This document shows positions 45,225-55,714 of a stretch of 64,000 nucleotides of DNA, piece by piece. Below the pieces are notes generated by a model. That model had not been told where the DNA came from, did no database searches, and was given only the letters and a program-made list of their open reading frames with translations. The translations under genes and the position numbers were made by a program. Position 1 is the stretch's first letter; the number at the start of each line of letters is the position of its first letter. The stretch comes from Vibrio sp. DW001 (GTDB lineage Bacteria; Pseudomonadota; Gammaproteobacteria; Enterobacterales; Vibrionaceae), in assembly GCF_029016285.1 (NCBI RefSeq), contig NZ_CP091976.1, positions 1,054,001 through 1,118,000 of the forward strand. The letters run 5' to 3'.

Positions 45225-45260
45225 AAAGGCCCCTTGCATTAGCAAAGGGCCTTTAATTTT
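45225..45260 (+). terminator. terminator of the toxR-toxS unit
   Basis: AAAGGCCCCTTGC and GCAAAGGGCCTTT form a 13-bp stem with one mismatch and a four-base loop, then AATTTT. Confidence 0.9.
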
Positions 45261-45648
45261 GAAATCAAGCTAAGTTGGTAAGGGTTTATATATTTGAGTT
45301 CGTGTATTGATTTTTAATGAGCTGATAAACATGTAATTAATAAAGTTGTACTATATTTATGCATCAGATTTTTAGGATCTTTCTTGGTGTGTTTTTATGT
45401 AAAAATAAATGTTATTAAAAAATTATTTGCCATGATTTTTGGTGCATGTATTAAGGATGATTATTACATTAGTAATAGGATGGTATGCTTGATTAATAGG
45501 GTTTGTAATAAATGGTCGTGTTAGAAAGTATAATATAAATAATGTTGTTAAGGATATATATTGTCTCCTTATTGATTCAATTATATTTATTCCTGGGTGT
45601 TAGCGTTTATATTTTTACTCGAGAATAATGATTAGGTTAGTTATTGGG
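45261..45648. other. AT-rich spacer, nothing recognised
   Basis: About 390 bases of AT-rich sequence between the toxS and porin terminators. No ORF with a ribosome site, no long inverted repeat and no promoter I would trust. Confidence 0.5.
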
Positions 45649-45674
45649 AAAAAAGCCTACAGTTAAGTAGGCAT
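45649..45674 (-). terminator. terminator of the leftward porin gene
   Basis: GCCTAC and GTAGGC form a 6-bp stem with a 6-base loop. On the minus strand it is followed by six Ts (A-run 45649-45654). It lies 28 bases beyond the porin stop. Confidence 0.8.
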
Positions 45675-45699
45675 TGAAATTATCTGAACGTTACTATTC

Positions 45700-46692
45700 T
45701 TAGAAAGTATAGTAAACACCAGCCACCATTAGAGACAGGTCAGCGTCTTTTTCATAACCTGAGTTGTCTGCAGCGGAGTATTCAGCAAAACCTGTTAGGT
45801 TGCTTGAGAATGTGTAATCAGCACCAAAAGTATAGGTTGTTACTTCATCGCTATTAGCGACGTCTTGCTCTTCAGCAATGTATGTTGAAGCATATACTCG
45901 CACTGCGTTAATTGTATAGTCCGCAGCAAGGCCGATGACTTCGTACTCTTGGCTGTCGACTTGCTCAACTACATAGTGTGATGCGATAGAGAAAACATCA
46001 TTGTCATAGCCTAGTTTAAAGCCGTAAACGTCATTGTCGCCATTGTTTGTGACTGCGTAAGCGCCGCGGTTGCCACGATCTTGATAAGATGCACCAATAT
46101 TAAAGTCAGCGATATCAAAAGCAGCTGAAAGTCCATATACCGAATCTTGATCTGAATCTTCAGCTAAATAAGTGTCTGCAATCAACGTCAACATTTCTGT
46201 ATTGTATCTTAGCGCAATGCCGTGACCTTTTGACTCAAATCGGTCTGCAACGTCATCAACATAACCTACACCTTCATTGGTGTTATCGATAATAATTGCG
46301 TTCAAAGAGTCTCCGAAATCACCCACTTCACCAACGGCGACAGCGAAATTTTCGCCAAATTTTGCGCCGAAGTATTCGTCATCAGTTTCAACTTCTTTTG
46401 AATCATTGTCACCAGGGCCAAAGCCTACGCCGTTTTGTATTTCGAATGAACCAAACACGCCAACCGTGTCACTTAGTTTATGGGTAGCATCGATCTGAAT
46501 TTTTGCCCATACATCAACGTCTGGGTCACTTTTATAATCGTCTGCAGCGGTGCCTTTCAGTTCAGAAGTACTTAGATAGACATCAATTTCACCTTTCAAG
46601 TTAAGAGACGTTTGGTCGTCGCTATATATGCTCGCTGCGTTTGCACCAGTAGTAACAGCGGCCACTGCTAAAGCAATAAGTTTTCTATTCAT
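45700..46692 (-). CDS. outer-membrane general porin, OmpU-like family
   Basis: A 330-residue porin. The signal peptide is MNRKLIALAVAAVTTGANA, cleaved before ASIYS. The mature protein is strongly acidic with alternating beta strands (LKGEIDVYLST, VGVFGSFEIQNGVGFG, YFGAKFGENFAVAVGEVG) and ends in VYYTF with the terminal Phe needed for outer-membrane assembly. It is of the gram-negative porin family common in vibrios; whether it is the OmpU orthologue is unclear. The ToxR/ToxS pair lies just downstream, and ToxR is a known porin regulator. Confidence 0.88.
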   Translation of the reverse strand: MNRKLIALAVAAVTTGANAASIYSDDQTSLNLKGEIDVYLSTSELKGTAADDYKSDPDVDVWAKIQIDATHKLSDTVGVFGSFEIQNGVGFGPGDNDSKEVETDDEYFGAKFGENFAVAVGEVGDFGDSLNAIIIDNTNEGVGYVDDVADRFESKGHGIALRYNTEMLTLIADTYLAEDSDQDSVYGLSAAFDIADFNIGASYQDRGNRGAYAVTNNGDNDVYGFKLGYDNDVFSIASHYVVEQVDSQEYEVIGLAADYTINAVRVYASTYIAEEQDVANSDEVTTYTFGADYTFSSNLTGFAEYSAADNSGYEKDADLSLMVAGVYYTF

Positions 46693-46729
46693 TTTTACTA
46701 ATCCTATGTAATACGTGTTTTAGTTATAT

Positions 46730-46867
46730 TGAGGTGAGATCAACACGAGTATCTGCAACAAACGCGTCTTAATTTTCTATACAACGAAAGTTGATAGATT
46801 TGGCGCTCAAATGTAGATGTCGTAATACATTGACTCACCTCATCGATTTAACGCCGATGAGGTTTTT
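46730..46867 (+). ncRNA. candidate small RNA or attenuated leader ending in a terminator
   Basis: A strong plus-strand terminator at 46837-46867 has a 9-bp stem (ACCTCATCG/CGATGAGGT), a 9-base loop and five Ts, but no rightward gene ends there; the porin gene starts leftward at 46692. TGAGGTGAG at 46730-46738 can pair with CTCACCTCA at 46834-46842, which overlaps the left arm of the terminator, so the two stems exclude each other. This suggests a rightward RNA of about 100-150 bases, divergent from the porin in the manner of porin-regulating small RNAs, or a leader attenuating the gene at 47135. A weak -10-like TATACA lies near 46779. Confidence 0.5.
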
Positions 46868-47134
46868 CAGGCTAGTAAAACGAAATAAATTCTATAATAA
46901 ATGCATTTTATTTTGTTTTTATGTCAGTTAAGTGTCTGTATATTAAGGTTAATATTGGATTTGTTAAATATTTTAGAAGGGCAAAAATAAAAGGTAGCAC
47001 GATGGGTTATTTAGCGATTTTTTATATAAAAATGAGATGTAAATCAGGTTTTTTTAGATCTATTCTCGATTTTATTGAATAGCGTTATTATTAATGCCTG
47101 TACAATACCTGTTGTTTGTTACGGGTTGAAAGAT

Positions 47135-47707
47135 ATGAAAAAGCGATTTTATTTGTCAATGGCATTAGCGTTGTTTACCAATCAAGCCAGTGCTTTTTCT
47201 CTGGTATGGTTGCAACCAATGATTGAGCCAAACACTGCCCCTTGGCAGTTAGAACAATTGCAAGAGTCAATGGAACTCTATGATTGTGGGCTAGAAAGGG
47301 AGAATCAAGCGTTCTGTTCCGATGTGATTAAATACTATAATGTTGATGTAGAAAGTCGCCTATTGGTACAGAATAATGTGGTGCAGCATATAGAAATCAC
47401 GGCGCCTTATTCTTCGATTGCCTATTCAGAGCTTCAACTTAACCTGAGAAAGGATGGTTATGTACTCGCTAAAGCCGTTATCAACGACCGCGTATATGAT
47501 GCGATTAAGGCGTTGAAATCAAAACCCACTAAATTGGTAAATAGAGAGATGGTCATGTTTATTAATAATGGTCCTATTTCTTCTTCTCGAGAGCTGACTT
47601 GGTACCCTAATTCAGAATATTATGCAGAGCACCCAAGTAGAGAGGCTATTTTTTCTAGTGATGAACAGGGCATCAAATTGACCTTCAAAAGGGCCAACAG
47701 ACCTTAG
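47135..47707 (+). CDS. secreted protein of unknown function
   Basis: A 190-residue protein with a signal peptide (KKRFYLSMALALFTNQASA). The mature part begins FSLVWLQPM and has two early cysteines (YDCGLERENQAFCSD) likely to form a disulfide. I use the ATG at 47135 with GAAAG upstream; an earlier in-frame ATG at 47075 would bury the signal. I do not recognise a family. It lies about 270 bases after the orphan terminator at 46867 and ends one base from the convergent HTH gene. Confidence 0.65.
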   Translation: MKKRFYLSMALALFTNQASAFSLVWLQPMIEPNTAPWQLEQLQESMELYDCGLERENQAFCSDVIKYYNVDVESRLLVQNNVVQHIEITAPYSSIAYSELQLNLRKDGYVLAKAVINDRVYDAIKALKSKPTKLVNREMVMFINNGPISSSRELTWYPNSEYYAEHPSREAIFSSDEQGIKLTFKRANRP

Positions 47708-47708
47708 T

Positions 47709-48095
47709 TTAACCCCTTCGATTCAAAAAAGCTTTCATACCTGTTTTGTCGAGATAATTGTCTGCTTTTTTGTGGGCTCGTAGGTATTGATAACCTGCAA
47801 TAATACGGCGGTGCAGGCTGTCCTCTACTAATTGGCGATCAGTGACAAATTCGTAAGCAATTTTGTAGGCTTCCATATCGACAATTTCCGCTTTACGGTA
47901 CAAGTATCCACACCCGGTCGCTAGCCATTCTAAAGAACAGTTTGCTTTCATTGCTATCTGATTTGCTTTCGTTAAACTCGGCTCACTGCCTTTGAGGTAC
48001 TTTCTAATTAAGGCTTCATTTAACTCGACTCGTCTAGCAAATCCGCTGACACTCTCTTCGCCTATTAACTCTTGTAATCGTTCTGAAAAACTCAT
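47709..48095 (-). CDS. CI-repressor-like helix-turn-helix protein
   Basis: A 128-residue protein. The first ~75 residues are a phage CI-type helix-turn-helix (FSERLQELIGEESVSGFARR, LIRKYLKGSEPSLTKANQIA, CSLEWLATGCGYL). The remainder is helical (VDMEAYKIAYEFVTDRQL, RRIIAGYQYLRAHK). The ATG at 48095 gives the normal family start, with only a weak AGAG ribosome site; an in-frame ATG at 48134 would add 13 residues. No phage genes are near, so it is probably a chromosomal regulator. Its target is unknown. Confidence 0.7.
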   Translation of the reverse strand: MSFSERLQELIGEESVSGFARRVELNEALIRKYLKGSEPSLTKANQIAMKANCSLEWLATGCGYLYRKAEIVDMEAYKIAYEFVTDRQLVEDSLHRRIIAGYQYLRAHKKADNYLDKTGMKAFLNRRG

Positions 48096-48196
48096 GATTT
48101 CGTACTCTGGTTCGAATATTCGATGTTTTACCATTGAGTGAGTTCTTAAACAAGCCTAGGATTCGTTTATATCCAATTAATTAAGGAGACAATCTA

Positions 48197-49105
48197 ATGG
48201 TTGCTAACGTTGGTATTGCGCCTCAAGGCCCAATTTTTTCTGAATTGGTTCAAGGCTATTGGCGTATGACAGAGTGGGGAATGACTCCTCAAGAAAGACT
48301 AAGTTTTTTAAAGCAACACGTTGAACTCGGCGTGACGACGGTCGATCACGCAGATATATATGGAAACTATCAGTGTGAGAAGCTTTTTGGTGAAGCGTTG
48401 GCATTAGATAAATCGATGCGTGATCAAATTGAGATTGTAACCAAGTGTGATATCCATCTGTGTGGATACCATGCTCCAGAAAGAAAAATCAATCACTACG
48501 ATACAAGTAAGCAACACATTTTGGCGTCAGTGAATAACTCACTGTCACATCTAAATATAGAAAACATTGATGTCCTGCTTATCCATAGACCAGATGCATT
48601 AATGAATGCTGACGAAGTAGCAGAGACAATGTTGGCGTTGAAAAAGGCCGGTAAGGTGTCGCACTTCGGGGTGTCAAATCACTCTCCTTTGCAGTTCGAT
48701 CTGTTGCAATCCAGACTCAACATCCCTTTAGTGACCAATCAAGTCGAGATTAATCCATTGAACTTTGGCGCTGTTGATGACGGTACTCTCGATCAGATGC
48801 AGATGAAACGCACGCGGCCAATGGCTTGGTCTTGTCTTGCGGGTGGTCGCCTTTTCTTTGGTAATTCAGAGAAAGAAATCAGGGTTAGAAACGAGCTTGA
48901 AGTTGTCAGGCAAGAATTAGGGGCAGAGAGTATCGATCAGGTTATCTATGCATGGGTACGTCGTTTACCTTCGCAACCACTCCCTATTATCGGCTCGGGT
49001 AAAATAGAGCGTGTGCAAGCGGCAATTGACGCTCTACGAATCGAGTTGACCCGTGAGCAATGGTATCGAGTTTGGGTGGCATCCAAAGGTCATGGTGTGC
49101 CATAA
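48197..49105 (+). CDS. aldo/keto reductase, YdhF type
   Basis: A 302-residue NADPH-linked aldo/keto reductase. The catalytic tetrad is visible: Asp50 and Tyr55 in VDHADIYGNY, the Lys in VTKCDI and the His in LLIHRPD, followed by GVSNHSPLQ and LPIIGSGK at the cofactor site. It resembles E. coli YdhF in length and sequence; the substrate is unknown. AAGGAG about eight bases before the ATG is a strong ribosome site. A terminator-like hairpin follows, so it is a single gene. Confidence 0.9.
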   Translation: MVANVGIAPQGPIFSELVQGYWRMTEWGMTPQERLSFLKQHVELGVTTVDHADIYGNYQCEKLFGEALALDKSMRDQIEIVTKCDIHLCGYHAPERKINHYDTSKQHILASVNNSLSHLNIENIDVLLIHRPDALMNADEVAETMLALKKAGKVSHFGVSNHSPLQFDLLQSRLNIPLVTNQVEINPLNFGAVDDGTLDQMQMKRTRPMAWSCLAGGRLFFGNSEKEIRVRNELEVVRQELGAESIDQVIYAWVRRLPSQPLPIIGSGKIERVQAAIDALRIELTREQWYRVWVASKGHGVP

Positions 49106-49145
49106 CCAATTATTAACGTAGCTAGTTATCATTGAAATCAATAAG

Positions 49146-49174
49146 AAAAGTCGTTTATATACAGCGGCTTTTTT
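49146..49174 (+). terminator. terminator after the aldo/keto reductase
   Basis: AAAAGTCG pairs with CGGCTTTT (one G-T) around an 11-base loop, then Ts. The spacer to 49384 holds the RND operon promoter. Confidence 0.75.
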
Positions 49175-49384
49175 ATTTATAAGTCACTGAAATATTTTCA
49201 CACATATTCGACTTTAATTTTGATAAAACTCTGACATTGCTCGGTTTTTTATAATCTATGTTATTGGCCTATAAGCAATTTAACCTTACCTTCAGATGTG
49301 TGATACGTAGACATGATTTATGTCTATTAGCGTATTTTTTCTAAATTCAGGTTACTTACAATTCCCACAATTATTGGTCAATTA

Positions 49385-50527
49385 ATGCGTAAAATTATAC
49401 TTCTTATTCCTGTTGCTAGTGCAGTAATTCTAGTCGGCTGCGGTCAAGAACCTTCTCTATCACAAGCGACGGCGCCTCTTGTAACGACAGAAAAAGTTGA
49501 GGTGGTGAGTTACCACCGAAACCAAGATTATGTCGGTCGAGTGAATGCGGTGGAAGATGTTGCCATCACGGCTCAAATATCAGGTTATCTAAAGTCTCGC
49601 CATTATACCGAAGGGGAGACCGTCAAGAAGGGGCAGCTTTTATACCAAATTGAATCTTCTTCATATCAGGCTCAGGTTGCCAGTGCAAAAGCCGACATTG
49701 CTCAAGCCGATGCGAATGTACAAAAAGCAACGTTAGACTATGAACGAGGCAAAGACTTATTGCCGAAAGGAAATATCTCTCGTTCGGAATATGATGCGTT
49801 GACCAGTATTAAGTTGGGGGCAGAAGCACAGCGAGAAGCGGCGAAAGCTCAATTAAATGTGGCTAACGTTAATCTTTCATATACCAGTATTGAGGCACCA
49901 ATTTCGGGTCGTATTAGCGAAAGTAACGTTAGTATTGGTGACCTTGTTTCTCCTTCTACGGGGACATTAACCAACATTGTAAGTCTGGACCCTATTCATG
50001 CAAGCTTTACGGTGAGTGAAAGAGAACGTTTGAATATGGGGATGGACGGCGTTGATGGCGACGGTAAAGGAGCGATCGACAAGGTTGAAGTGCATGTTGT
50101 TTTTGAAAATGAACAGATGTACAACCAGAGTGGGTATATCGATTTCATCGATAATCGTATTGATGTGACAACGGGTACCCTAGCGATGCGTGCGAGTTTT
50201 GCTAATCCAAATCAAATATTGCTGCCAGGCCAACACATAAAAGTCAATATCCAAGAAAAGAAGCCTGTTGAGGTTATTACTATTGCTCGTCGTGCTGTTC
50301 AAAGTGACTTAGAGGGTGATTTCGTGATGGTACTTAGCGAGGGGAATATTGCTGAACGACATAACGTATCTTTGGGAAAACAAGTGGAATCCGGTGTTAT
50401 TATTATGAATGGATTATCCAAAGACGATACGATTATTACCAAGGGACTACAACGAGTACGTAACGGTATTGTGGTGAGAGTTGAGGACACCTTAGCCGCA
50501 GATAAAGTCCACGGAGAGGGTTCGTAA
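49385..50527 (+). CDS. RND efflux membrane-fusion lipoprotein
   Basis: A 380-residue periplasmic adaptor of the AcrA/MexA type. The lipobox is LVGC (Cys19). Biotinyl-like halves ([43 protein letters not shown]) flank a helical hairpin of about 60 residues ([18 protein letters not shown]). It links the inner-membrane pump encoded two bases downstream to an outer-membrane TolC-type channel, which is not in this window. The ribosome site before the ATG is weak. The operon has no adjacent regulator. Confidence 0.92.
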   Translation: MRKIILLIPVASAVILVGCGQEPSLSQATAPLVTTEKVEVVSYHRNQDYVGRVNAVEDVAITAQISGYLKSRHYTEGETVKKGQLLYQIESSSYQAQVASAKADIAQADANVQKATLDYERGKDLLPKGNISRSEYDALTSIKLGAEAQREAAKAQLNVANVNLSYTSIEAPISGRISESNVSIGDLVSPSTGTLTNIVSLDPIHASFTVSERERLNMGMDGVDGDGKGAIDKVEVHVVFENEQMYNQSGYIDFIDNRIDVTTGTLAMRASFANPNQILLPGQHIKVNIQEKKPVEVITIARRAVQSDLEGDFVMVLSEGNIAERHNVSLGKQVESGVIIMNGLSKDDTIITKGLQRVRNGIVVRVEDTLAADKVHGEGS

Positions 50528-50529
50528 CT

Positions 50530-53500
50530 ATGCTGAGTCGTTTCTTTATTCAACGTCCTAAATTTGCATTGGTTATTTCTATTATTCTGACATTAGCAGG
50601 CGCTATTTCGTTAACTCAACTGCCTGTGGCTGAATATCCAAAGATAAGCCCGCCTTCCGTCAGTGTAACAGCGTATTACACCGGAGCAAGTGCAGAGACA
50701 GTGGAACAAGCCATAGCGGATCCGATCGAAACCTCGGTTAATGGCGTTGAGAACATGATCTACATGTCTTCAAAAAGTGCCAACGATGGATCGTATAATC
50801 TGAACGTCACCTTTGATGTTGGTACCGATCCTGATATGGCACAAGTTAACGTGCAGAATCGAGTGACTCAAATCGAATCAAAGCTTCCTCAGGAAGTACG
50901 CATGGTTGGCGTGACGGTGAAAAAAAGGTCGCCGGATCTACTGATGGTTCTGAATTTTTACTCTCCAGATGGTAAATACGATGACCAGTTTCTGGTGAAC
51001 TACGTAAATCTAAATGTTAAAGATCAGCTAGCGCGTGTCAAAGGTATCAGTGAAGTCGGTGTGATAGGAGGTGGAGAGTACTCAATGCGTGTTTGGTTGG
51101 ATCCAGATAAGATGGCAAATCTTGGGTTAACCACCACTGATGTTTATGCGGCGCTCGCAGAACAGAATGTTCAAGTTGCGGCTGGTAAGGTCGGTGCACC
51201 ACCTTATGATAATGCGCAAGAGGTTCAATTTAACCTTGTTACAAAGGGTAGGTTAGAGACAGTCGAAGAGTTTGAAAATGTTGTGCTAAGAGCCAACAAT
51301 GATGGCTCCACCATATATTTACAAGACGTTGCCCGACTAGAATTGGGTAAAAAATTCTACGATGGTAACGGAAAATTTCGAGGGCAAGATGCCGCCATTG
51401 TGACGCTGTCACTACAGTCCGATGCTAACGCTTTAGAGAGTGGCGAAGCGGTGATGTCACTACTGGATGGCATGAGCGTTAATTTCCCGGAGGGTATGGC
51501 ATATGAAGCAAGCTATGACACGACGGTTTTTGTTGCCGAGTCGATTAAGGGCGTCGTTAAAACACTAATCGAAGCCATACTCTTGGTCATTGCGGTTACC
51601 TACATGTTTTTGGGTAGTGCACGAGCCACATTGATACCAGTGATTGCGATTCCGGTTTCATTAATAGGTACTTTTGCGGTAATGCTCATCACGGGCTTCA
51701 CCATAAATACGGTGACACTTTTTGGTTTAATACTCGCCATTGGTATCGTAGTAGATGATGCAATTTTAGTCATTGAAAACGTCGATACAACAATGAAAAA
51801 AGATCCTAGTTTAACACCGGCCAAGGCAACATTGATAGCGATGAAAGAGGTTACCGGCCCGATTGTTACGTCGACGCTCGTATTATTGGCGGTATTCTTA
51901 CCCGTTGCTATGCTACCGGGTATCACTGGCATCATGTATCGGCAGTTTGCTTTAACTATCTGTATTTCGGTTGTTATCTCCTCTATCAATGCATTGACCT
52001 TATCGCCAGCACTCTGTTCATTGGTGTTGAAACAGGGTGGAGGTAACACATCTAACTGGTTCAAGGCATTCAACAGGGGGTTGGAAAAGGTGACTCGGGG
52101 CTACGGTAATGTCGCTGGTTTCTTGGTGAGAAAGACAATATTACTTGGCGCATTTTTCATAATTGCGGTCGCCGCCGTCACCTATTTCACTAAAACAACG
52201 TCAACCGCATTTGTTCCTCAAGAAGACAAAGGCATCTTACTGGTTAATGTTCAACTACCCGATTCAGCGTCACTATCCAGAACCGAGGATACGACGGTTA
52301 AGTTGATGGAGATTGTTGAACAAGAACCGGGAATTGATGGGGTTACGGTTGCGAATGGTTATGCATTATTAACAGGTGCAGCGGCTTCTAACGGAGCGAC
52401 CTTATTCGTTAAGCTTAAAGGTTGGGAGGAGCGAAACAGCCTTGAGGGGGATCACTCCTCATTTGCTATTGCACAACGACTTAATAGCGCCGCAGCTCAA
52501 TTGTTACCTGAAGCGGTAGTATTCGCTTTGGGTCCACCAGCGGTTCCAGGGATGGGGGCTGCATCTGGTTTCGAATTTGTTTTAGAGGATACGTTAGGAC
52601 GAAACCGAACCGATCTTGCACAAGTAATGAATGAGGTTATTCAAGCGGCAAATCAACAGCCAGAGATACAGCATACATTCAGTACGTTTAGAGCGAATGT
52701 GCCGCATTTCCATGTTGATATTGACCGGGAAAAGGCGAAGCAATTAGGTATTTCGTTAGGTGATATATTCCAGACATTGCAGGGAAATCTAGGGTCACTT
52801 TATGTGAATGACTTTACGATGTTTGGTAAAAATTTCAGAGTCACCATGCAAGCGGATAGCGAACACAGAAGCAGCATGAACAACCTAAACCGATTCCATG
52901 TTCGTTCATCTGAAAACAAGATGATTCCACTGAGTACATTGGTTTCTTATGAACAAGTATTTGAACCGGACGTGGCGTGGCGTTATAACATGTATCGTTC
53001 GGCGGTAATCCAAGGTCAGCCAGCACAGGGATATTCAAGTGGTGATGCTATTGCTGCGATGGAACGAGTTGCCGCAGAAGTGTTGCCACATGGTTATCAG
53101 CATGAATGGACAGGGATGGCATATCAAGAAGTGAAAGCCGGGAACCAAGCGATTTTCGCATTCGCGTTGGCACTTATCTTTATCTATCTCTTCATGGTGG
53201 CGCAATATGAGAGTTGGAGTATACCAATTGCCATTATTCTTGTTGTTCCTGTCGCCACGCTGGGATCCTTCTCGGCGATAAACTTGGCGGGATTGCCACT
53301 CAATCTTTATGCTCAGATAGGTTTGGTATTGTTGATCGCTTTAGCGGCAAAAAATGCCATTCTTATTGTGGAGTTTGCTAAACAAGAACGAGAGGAAAAA
53401 GAAGTACCTATTGACGATGCGGCAGTACACGGCGGCAAATTGCGTTTTAGAGCAGTAAACATGACATCGTGGTCGTTTATTTTGGGTATTACACCATTGA

Positions 53501-53679
53501 TATTTGCTTCTGGAGCGGGGCACATCAGCCAAAACTCATTGGGTGTTTCTTTGGTAGGCGGGTTACTTTGTGTATTACTCGCGGGTACATTTTTGATACC
53601 CGGTTTTTATGCTGTTATCCAACGACGAAGAGAAAAAATTCATGGTGGAAATACAAAGGTCGTTGATATAGAAGAGTAA
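50530..53679 (+). CDS. RND multidrug efflux pump, AcrB type
   Basis: A 1049-residue inner-membrane pump of the HAE-1 RND family, full length. The proton-relay residues are present: the Asp pair in [14 protein letters not shown] (membrane segment 4) and the Lys in [13 protein letters not shown] (membrane segment 10). The N-terminus [19 protein letters not shown] and the porter stretch [17 protein letters not shown] are typical. It exports diverse toxic compounds in exchange for protons. Two bases separate it from the adaptor gene; a bidirectional terminator follows. Confidence 0.94.
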   Translation: MLSRFFIQRPKFALVISIILTLAGAISLTQLPVAEYPKISPPSVSVTAYYTGASAETVEQAIADPIETSVNGVENMIYMSSKSANDGSYNLNVTFDVGTDPDMAQVNVQNRVTQIESKLPQEVRMVGVTVKKRSPDLLMVLNFYSPDGKYDDQFLVNYVNLNVKDQLARVKGISEVGVIGGGEYSMRVWLDPDKMANLGLTTTDVYAALAEQNVQVAAGKVGAPPYDNAQEVQFNLVTKGRLETVEEFENVVLRANNDGSTIYLQDVARLELGKKFYDGNGKFRGQDAAIVTLSLQSDANALESGEAVMSLLDGMSVNFPEGMAYEASYDTTVFVAESIKGVVKTLIEAILLVIAVTYMFLGSARATLIPVIAIPVSLIGTFAVMLITGFTINTVTLFGLILAIGIVVDDAILVIENVDTTMKKDPSLTPAKATLIAMKEVTGPIVTSTLVLLAVFLPVAMLPGITGIMYRQFALTICISVVISSINALTLSPALCSLVLKQGGGNTSNWFKAFNRGLEKVTRGYGNVAGFLVRKTILLGAFFIIAVAAVTYFTKTTSTAFVPQEDKGILLVNVQLPDSASLSRTEDTTVKLMEIVEQEPGIDGVTVANGYALLTGAAASNGATLFVKLKGWEERNSLEGDHSSFAIAQRLNSAAAQLLPEAVVFALGPPAVPGMGAASGFEFVLEDTLGRNRTDLAQVMNEVIQAANQQPEIQHTFSTFRANVPHFHVDIDREKAKQLGISLGDIFQTLQGNLGSLYVNDFTMFGKNFRVTMQADSEHRSSMNNLNRFHVRSSENKMIPLSTLVSYEQVFEPDVAWRYNMYRSAVIQGQPAQGYSSGDAIAAMERVAAEVLPHGYQHEWTGMAYQEVKAGNQAIFAFALALIFIYLFMVAQYESWSIPIAIILVVPVATLGSFSAINLAGLPLNLYAQIGLVLLIALAAKNAILIVEFAKQEREEKEVPIDDAAVHGGKLRFRAVNMTSWSFILGITPLIFASGAGHISQNSLGVSLVGGLLCVLLAGTFLIPGFYAVIQRRREKIHGGNTKVVDIEE

Positions 53680-53726
53680 CGCTATGAAACCCTGAGAAGA
53701 ATCTGTATTGAATGGCTTTAGTTAAT

Positions 53727-53762
53727 AAAAAACCGCTAGCAACAAGTTGTTAGCGGTTTTTT
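53727..53762. terminator. bidirectional terminator between the RND pump and cheV
   Basis: AAAAAACCGCTA and TAGCGGTTTTTT flank a short AACAAGTTGTT-like top. The A-run before and T-run after let it serve both convergent genes. Confidence 0.9.
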
Positions 53763-53794
53763 ATGTGTTTATGTTGAACAATGGCTGTGGAACC

Positions 53795-54703
53795 CTAACT
53801 ACTCATCGCCAAGCGTTCAATTTGCTCTGCGCCGCGCAACATAGCCTGTACTAACTCAGTGGCATCAAACTTACATAAGGCTTCGTGTGCGCCAACTTGG
53901 TGGGCTCTATCGGCGCTCATTTCACTAGATAAAGAGGTGTGCAGGATACGATAGGCTTTGCTAATATTGGGATTATTTTGTACTTCAAATGCGAGTTCGT
54001 AGCCATCAAGGCCCGGCATTTCGATATCGCTGACGAGAAGATCGATGGGCTTTCCTTCGTCGGCATGGCTTTTCATTAACTCAAGCGCATCTATGCCGTT
54101 CTTACAGACGAAATATGAAATGTTAATGCTGTCTAGTGCGTCAGAAAGTTGCTTGCGAGCAATGCGTGAGTCATCGACCAGTAAGATATTCAGCGGTTTT
54201 AGACGTTCGCGTTCGACGTCGGTTAAAATAGGTATTCTCGCAGATGCATCCTGGGGATATATCTTAGACAGAAGCAGTTCGACATCGAGCATCTGTACTA
54301 TCTTATCTTCGTAGCGAGTGATGCCAGTAACAAATACGTTAGACCCTGCCGTTTCTGGCGAAGGTTCGATGGCATGCCAGTCACAATCGATAATTTTTTC
54401 TATCGTCCTAACCATAAATGCAACGATAGTTCGTAAGCAATCGGTCACAATGAGGTAACACTCATTATATTCTTCTTTTGCTATCGGTCTAAAACCAATC
54501 GCCGCCGCCATGTCGATGACAGGGACGGTAAGACCTCGAATGTTAACTGTACCAATAACATGATGATGCGAGAAAGGGATCTGTGTCGTTGGTGAGTAAG
54601 GAACAATCTCGCGCACCTTTAATGTACCTATGGCAAAGCTCTGCTGCAGTAGAGAGAGTTTAAACAATAGCATCCCTTGGGACTGACTCGCTTTGCTTTT
54701 CAT
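53795..54703 (-). CDS. cheV: chemotaxis coupling protein CheV
   Basis: A 302-residue protein with an N-terminal CheW-like domain (FAIGTLKVREIVPY, GTVNIRGLTVPVIDM) and a C-terminal receiver domain. The receiver has the acidic pair in ILLVDDSRIARKQL, the phospho-acceptor Asp in LLVSDIEMPGLDGYE, and a conserved Thr/Ser (HTSLSSE) where the switch residue lies. CheV couples chemoreceptors to CheA and adapts through phosphorylation. Vibrios carry several CheV copies, so the exact paralogue cannot be named. It is a single leftward gene. Confidence 0.93.
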   Translation of the reverse strand: MKSKASQSQGMLLFKLSLLQQSFAIGTLKVREIVPYSPTTQIPFSHHHVIGTVNIRGLTVPVIDMAAAIGFRPIAKEEYNECYLIVTDCLRTIVAFMVRTIEKIIDCDWHAIEPSPETAGSNVFVTGITRYEDKIVQMLDVELLLSKIYPQDASARIPILTDVERERLKPLNILLVDDSRIARKQLSDALDSINISYFVCKNGIDALELMKSHADEGKPIDLLVSDIEMPGLDGYELAFEVQNNPNISKAYRILHTSLSSEMSADRAHQVGAHEALCKFDATELVQAMLRGAEQIERLAMSS

Positions 54704-54864
54704 GTTTTTATCCTACACATACGACTTATTGACAGGCTCTATAGTAACTAACTCTTAGCCACTACTCAGTATATATTTTAATAAATATGCCATTATAGCG
54801 GCCTAAACATGTACATCTTGAGTGATTTAGTTAAAATCGCCTTCTATTTTCTTTGGAGCTCATC

Positions 54865-55143
54865 ATGGCTAGAACCGCGGCAGCATTGCATATATTAGTA
54901 AAACACGAATCTTTAGCTAAAGAACTGCTTGCAGAACTTAAGAAAGGAGCCAAATTTCAAGTGTTGGCGAAAAAGCATTCGACCTGCCCCTCGGCAAAAA
55001 AAGGTGGGGATCTCGGTGAATTTCGTCAAGGTGCAATGGTGCCACAATTCGATAAAGCCGTATTCAAAAATGAAGTGCTGACACCATTTATCGTCAAAAC
55101 TAAATTTGGATGGCACGTGGTTAAAGTGCTCTACAAAACATAA
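54865..55143 (+). CDS. ppiC: peptidyl-prolyl cis-trans isomerase, parvulin type
   Basis: A 92-residue stand-alone parvulin with no signal peptide, matching E. coli Ppi[51 protein letters not shown] and [10 protein letters not shown]. It accelerates proline isomerisation in cytoplasmic proteins. The reading frame opens upstream at a TTG (54853), but GGAG at 54854-54857 marks the ATG at 54865. It is convergent with a leftward gene one base away. Confidence 0.93.
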   Translation: MARTAAALHILVKHESLAKELLAELKKGAKFQVLAKKHSTCPSAKKGGDLGEFRQGAMVPQFDKAVFKNEVLTPFIVKTKFGWHVVKVLYKT

Positions 55144-55144
55144 A

Positions 55145-55708
55145 TTAACTAGAGCGAGTAAACCACTTGACGATTTTTTCCGACCAGAGAACAGAGGGAT
55201 CGTCGACTTTTCGTTTTTCTTTACCATGGTAATAGCTTGCGAGAAGCTCGGTGCGAATTTCATCTAAGCTATGAGAGTGAAGAGCCTTTGCTAGCAGCTC
55301 AGATGCATTATGTGCGTAATCATTGGCTAAGCTGAAATCCATATTCAGGTAGCCTTGAACCATGAGCCATAGTTTAGTGACGAGTGATAGCTCGATAACA
55401 GAGTCGGCACTAAATTTGTCGGCCTGAGATTGACCGATAGTGTCCGAAAAAATATTCTGCATCATGCCTATTTTATCGGCTTGGGTTTCTAACCTCGCAG
55501 TGGCTTCGATTTGCAGTTTGGTTAATAACCCAAGAAGAAGAAGTTTGGGGTCTTTCCCTGGGCTTTTAGAACAGATATTTTCGTAGACAGCGGCTTTTTC
55601 CTCCACTGCACGAGCAAACAGTGACGCTTCTTTATCCGAAAGATGAAGCGTATCTATGCCAGCGACTTCCAGCTGTTGTTTAAGTTTACTTATGATTGAG
55701 TCTGTCAT
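55145..55708 (-). CDS. hypothetical protein, helical, downstream of yaeQ
   Basis: A 187-residue soluble, mostly helical protein with no signal peptide or membrane segment (ISKLKQQLEVAGIDTLHLSD, KLWLMVQGYLNMDFSLANDY). I do not recognise the family. It begins six bases after the YaeQ-family gene ends, so they share a transcript; any role could concern YaeQ, but nothing in the sequence shows this. Confidence 0.7.
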   Translation of the reverse strand: MTDSIISKLKQQLEVAGIDTLHLSDKEASLFARAVEEKAAVYENICSKSPGKDPKLLLLGLLTKLQIEATARLETQADKIGMMQNIFSDTIGQSQADKFSADSVIELSLVTKLWLMVQGYLNMDFSLANDYAHNASELLAKALHSHSLDEIRTELLASYYHGKEKRKVDDPSVLWSEKIVKWFTRSS

Positions 55709-55714
55709 AAATTG

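Noticed and set aside
47709..48134. CI-like protein as a sign of a prophage
   Set aside because: No integrase, structural or lysis genes are near, and neighbours are ordinary chromosomal genes.
51600..52073. A 157-codon minus-strand ORF within the RND pump
   Set aside because: It is the antisense of conserved pump sequence including the Asp-Asp motif; no start signals.
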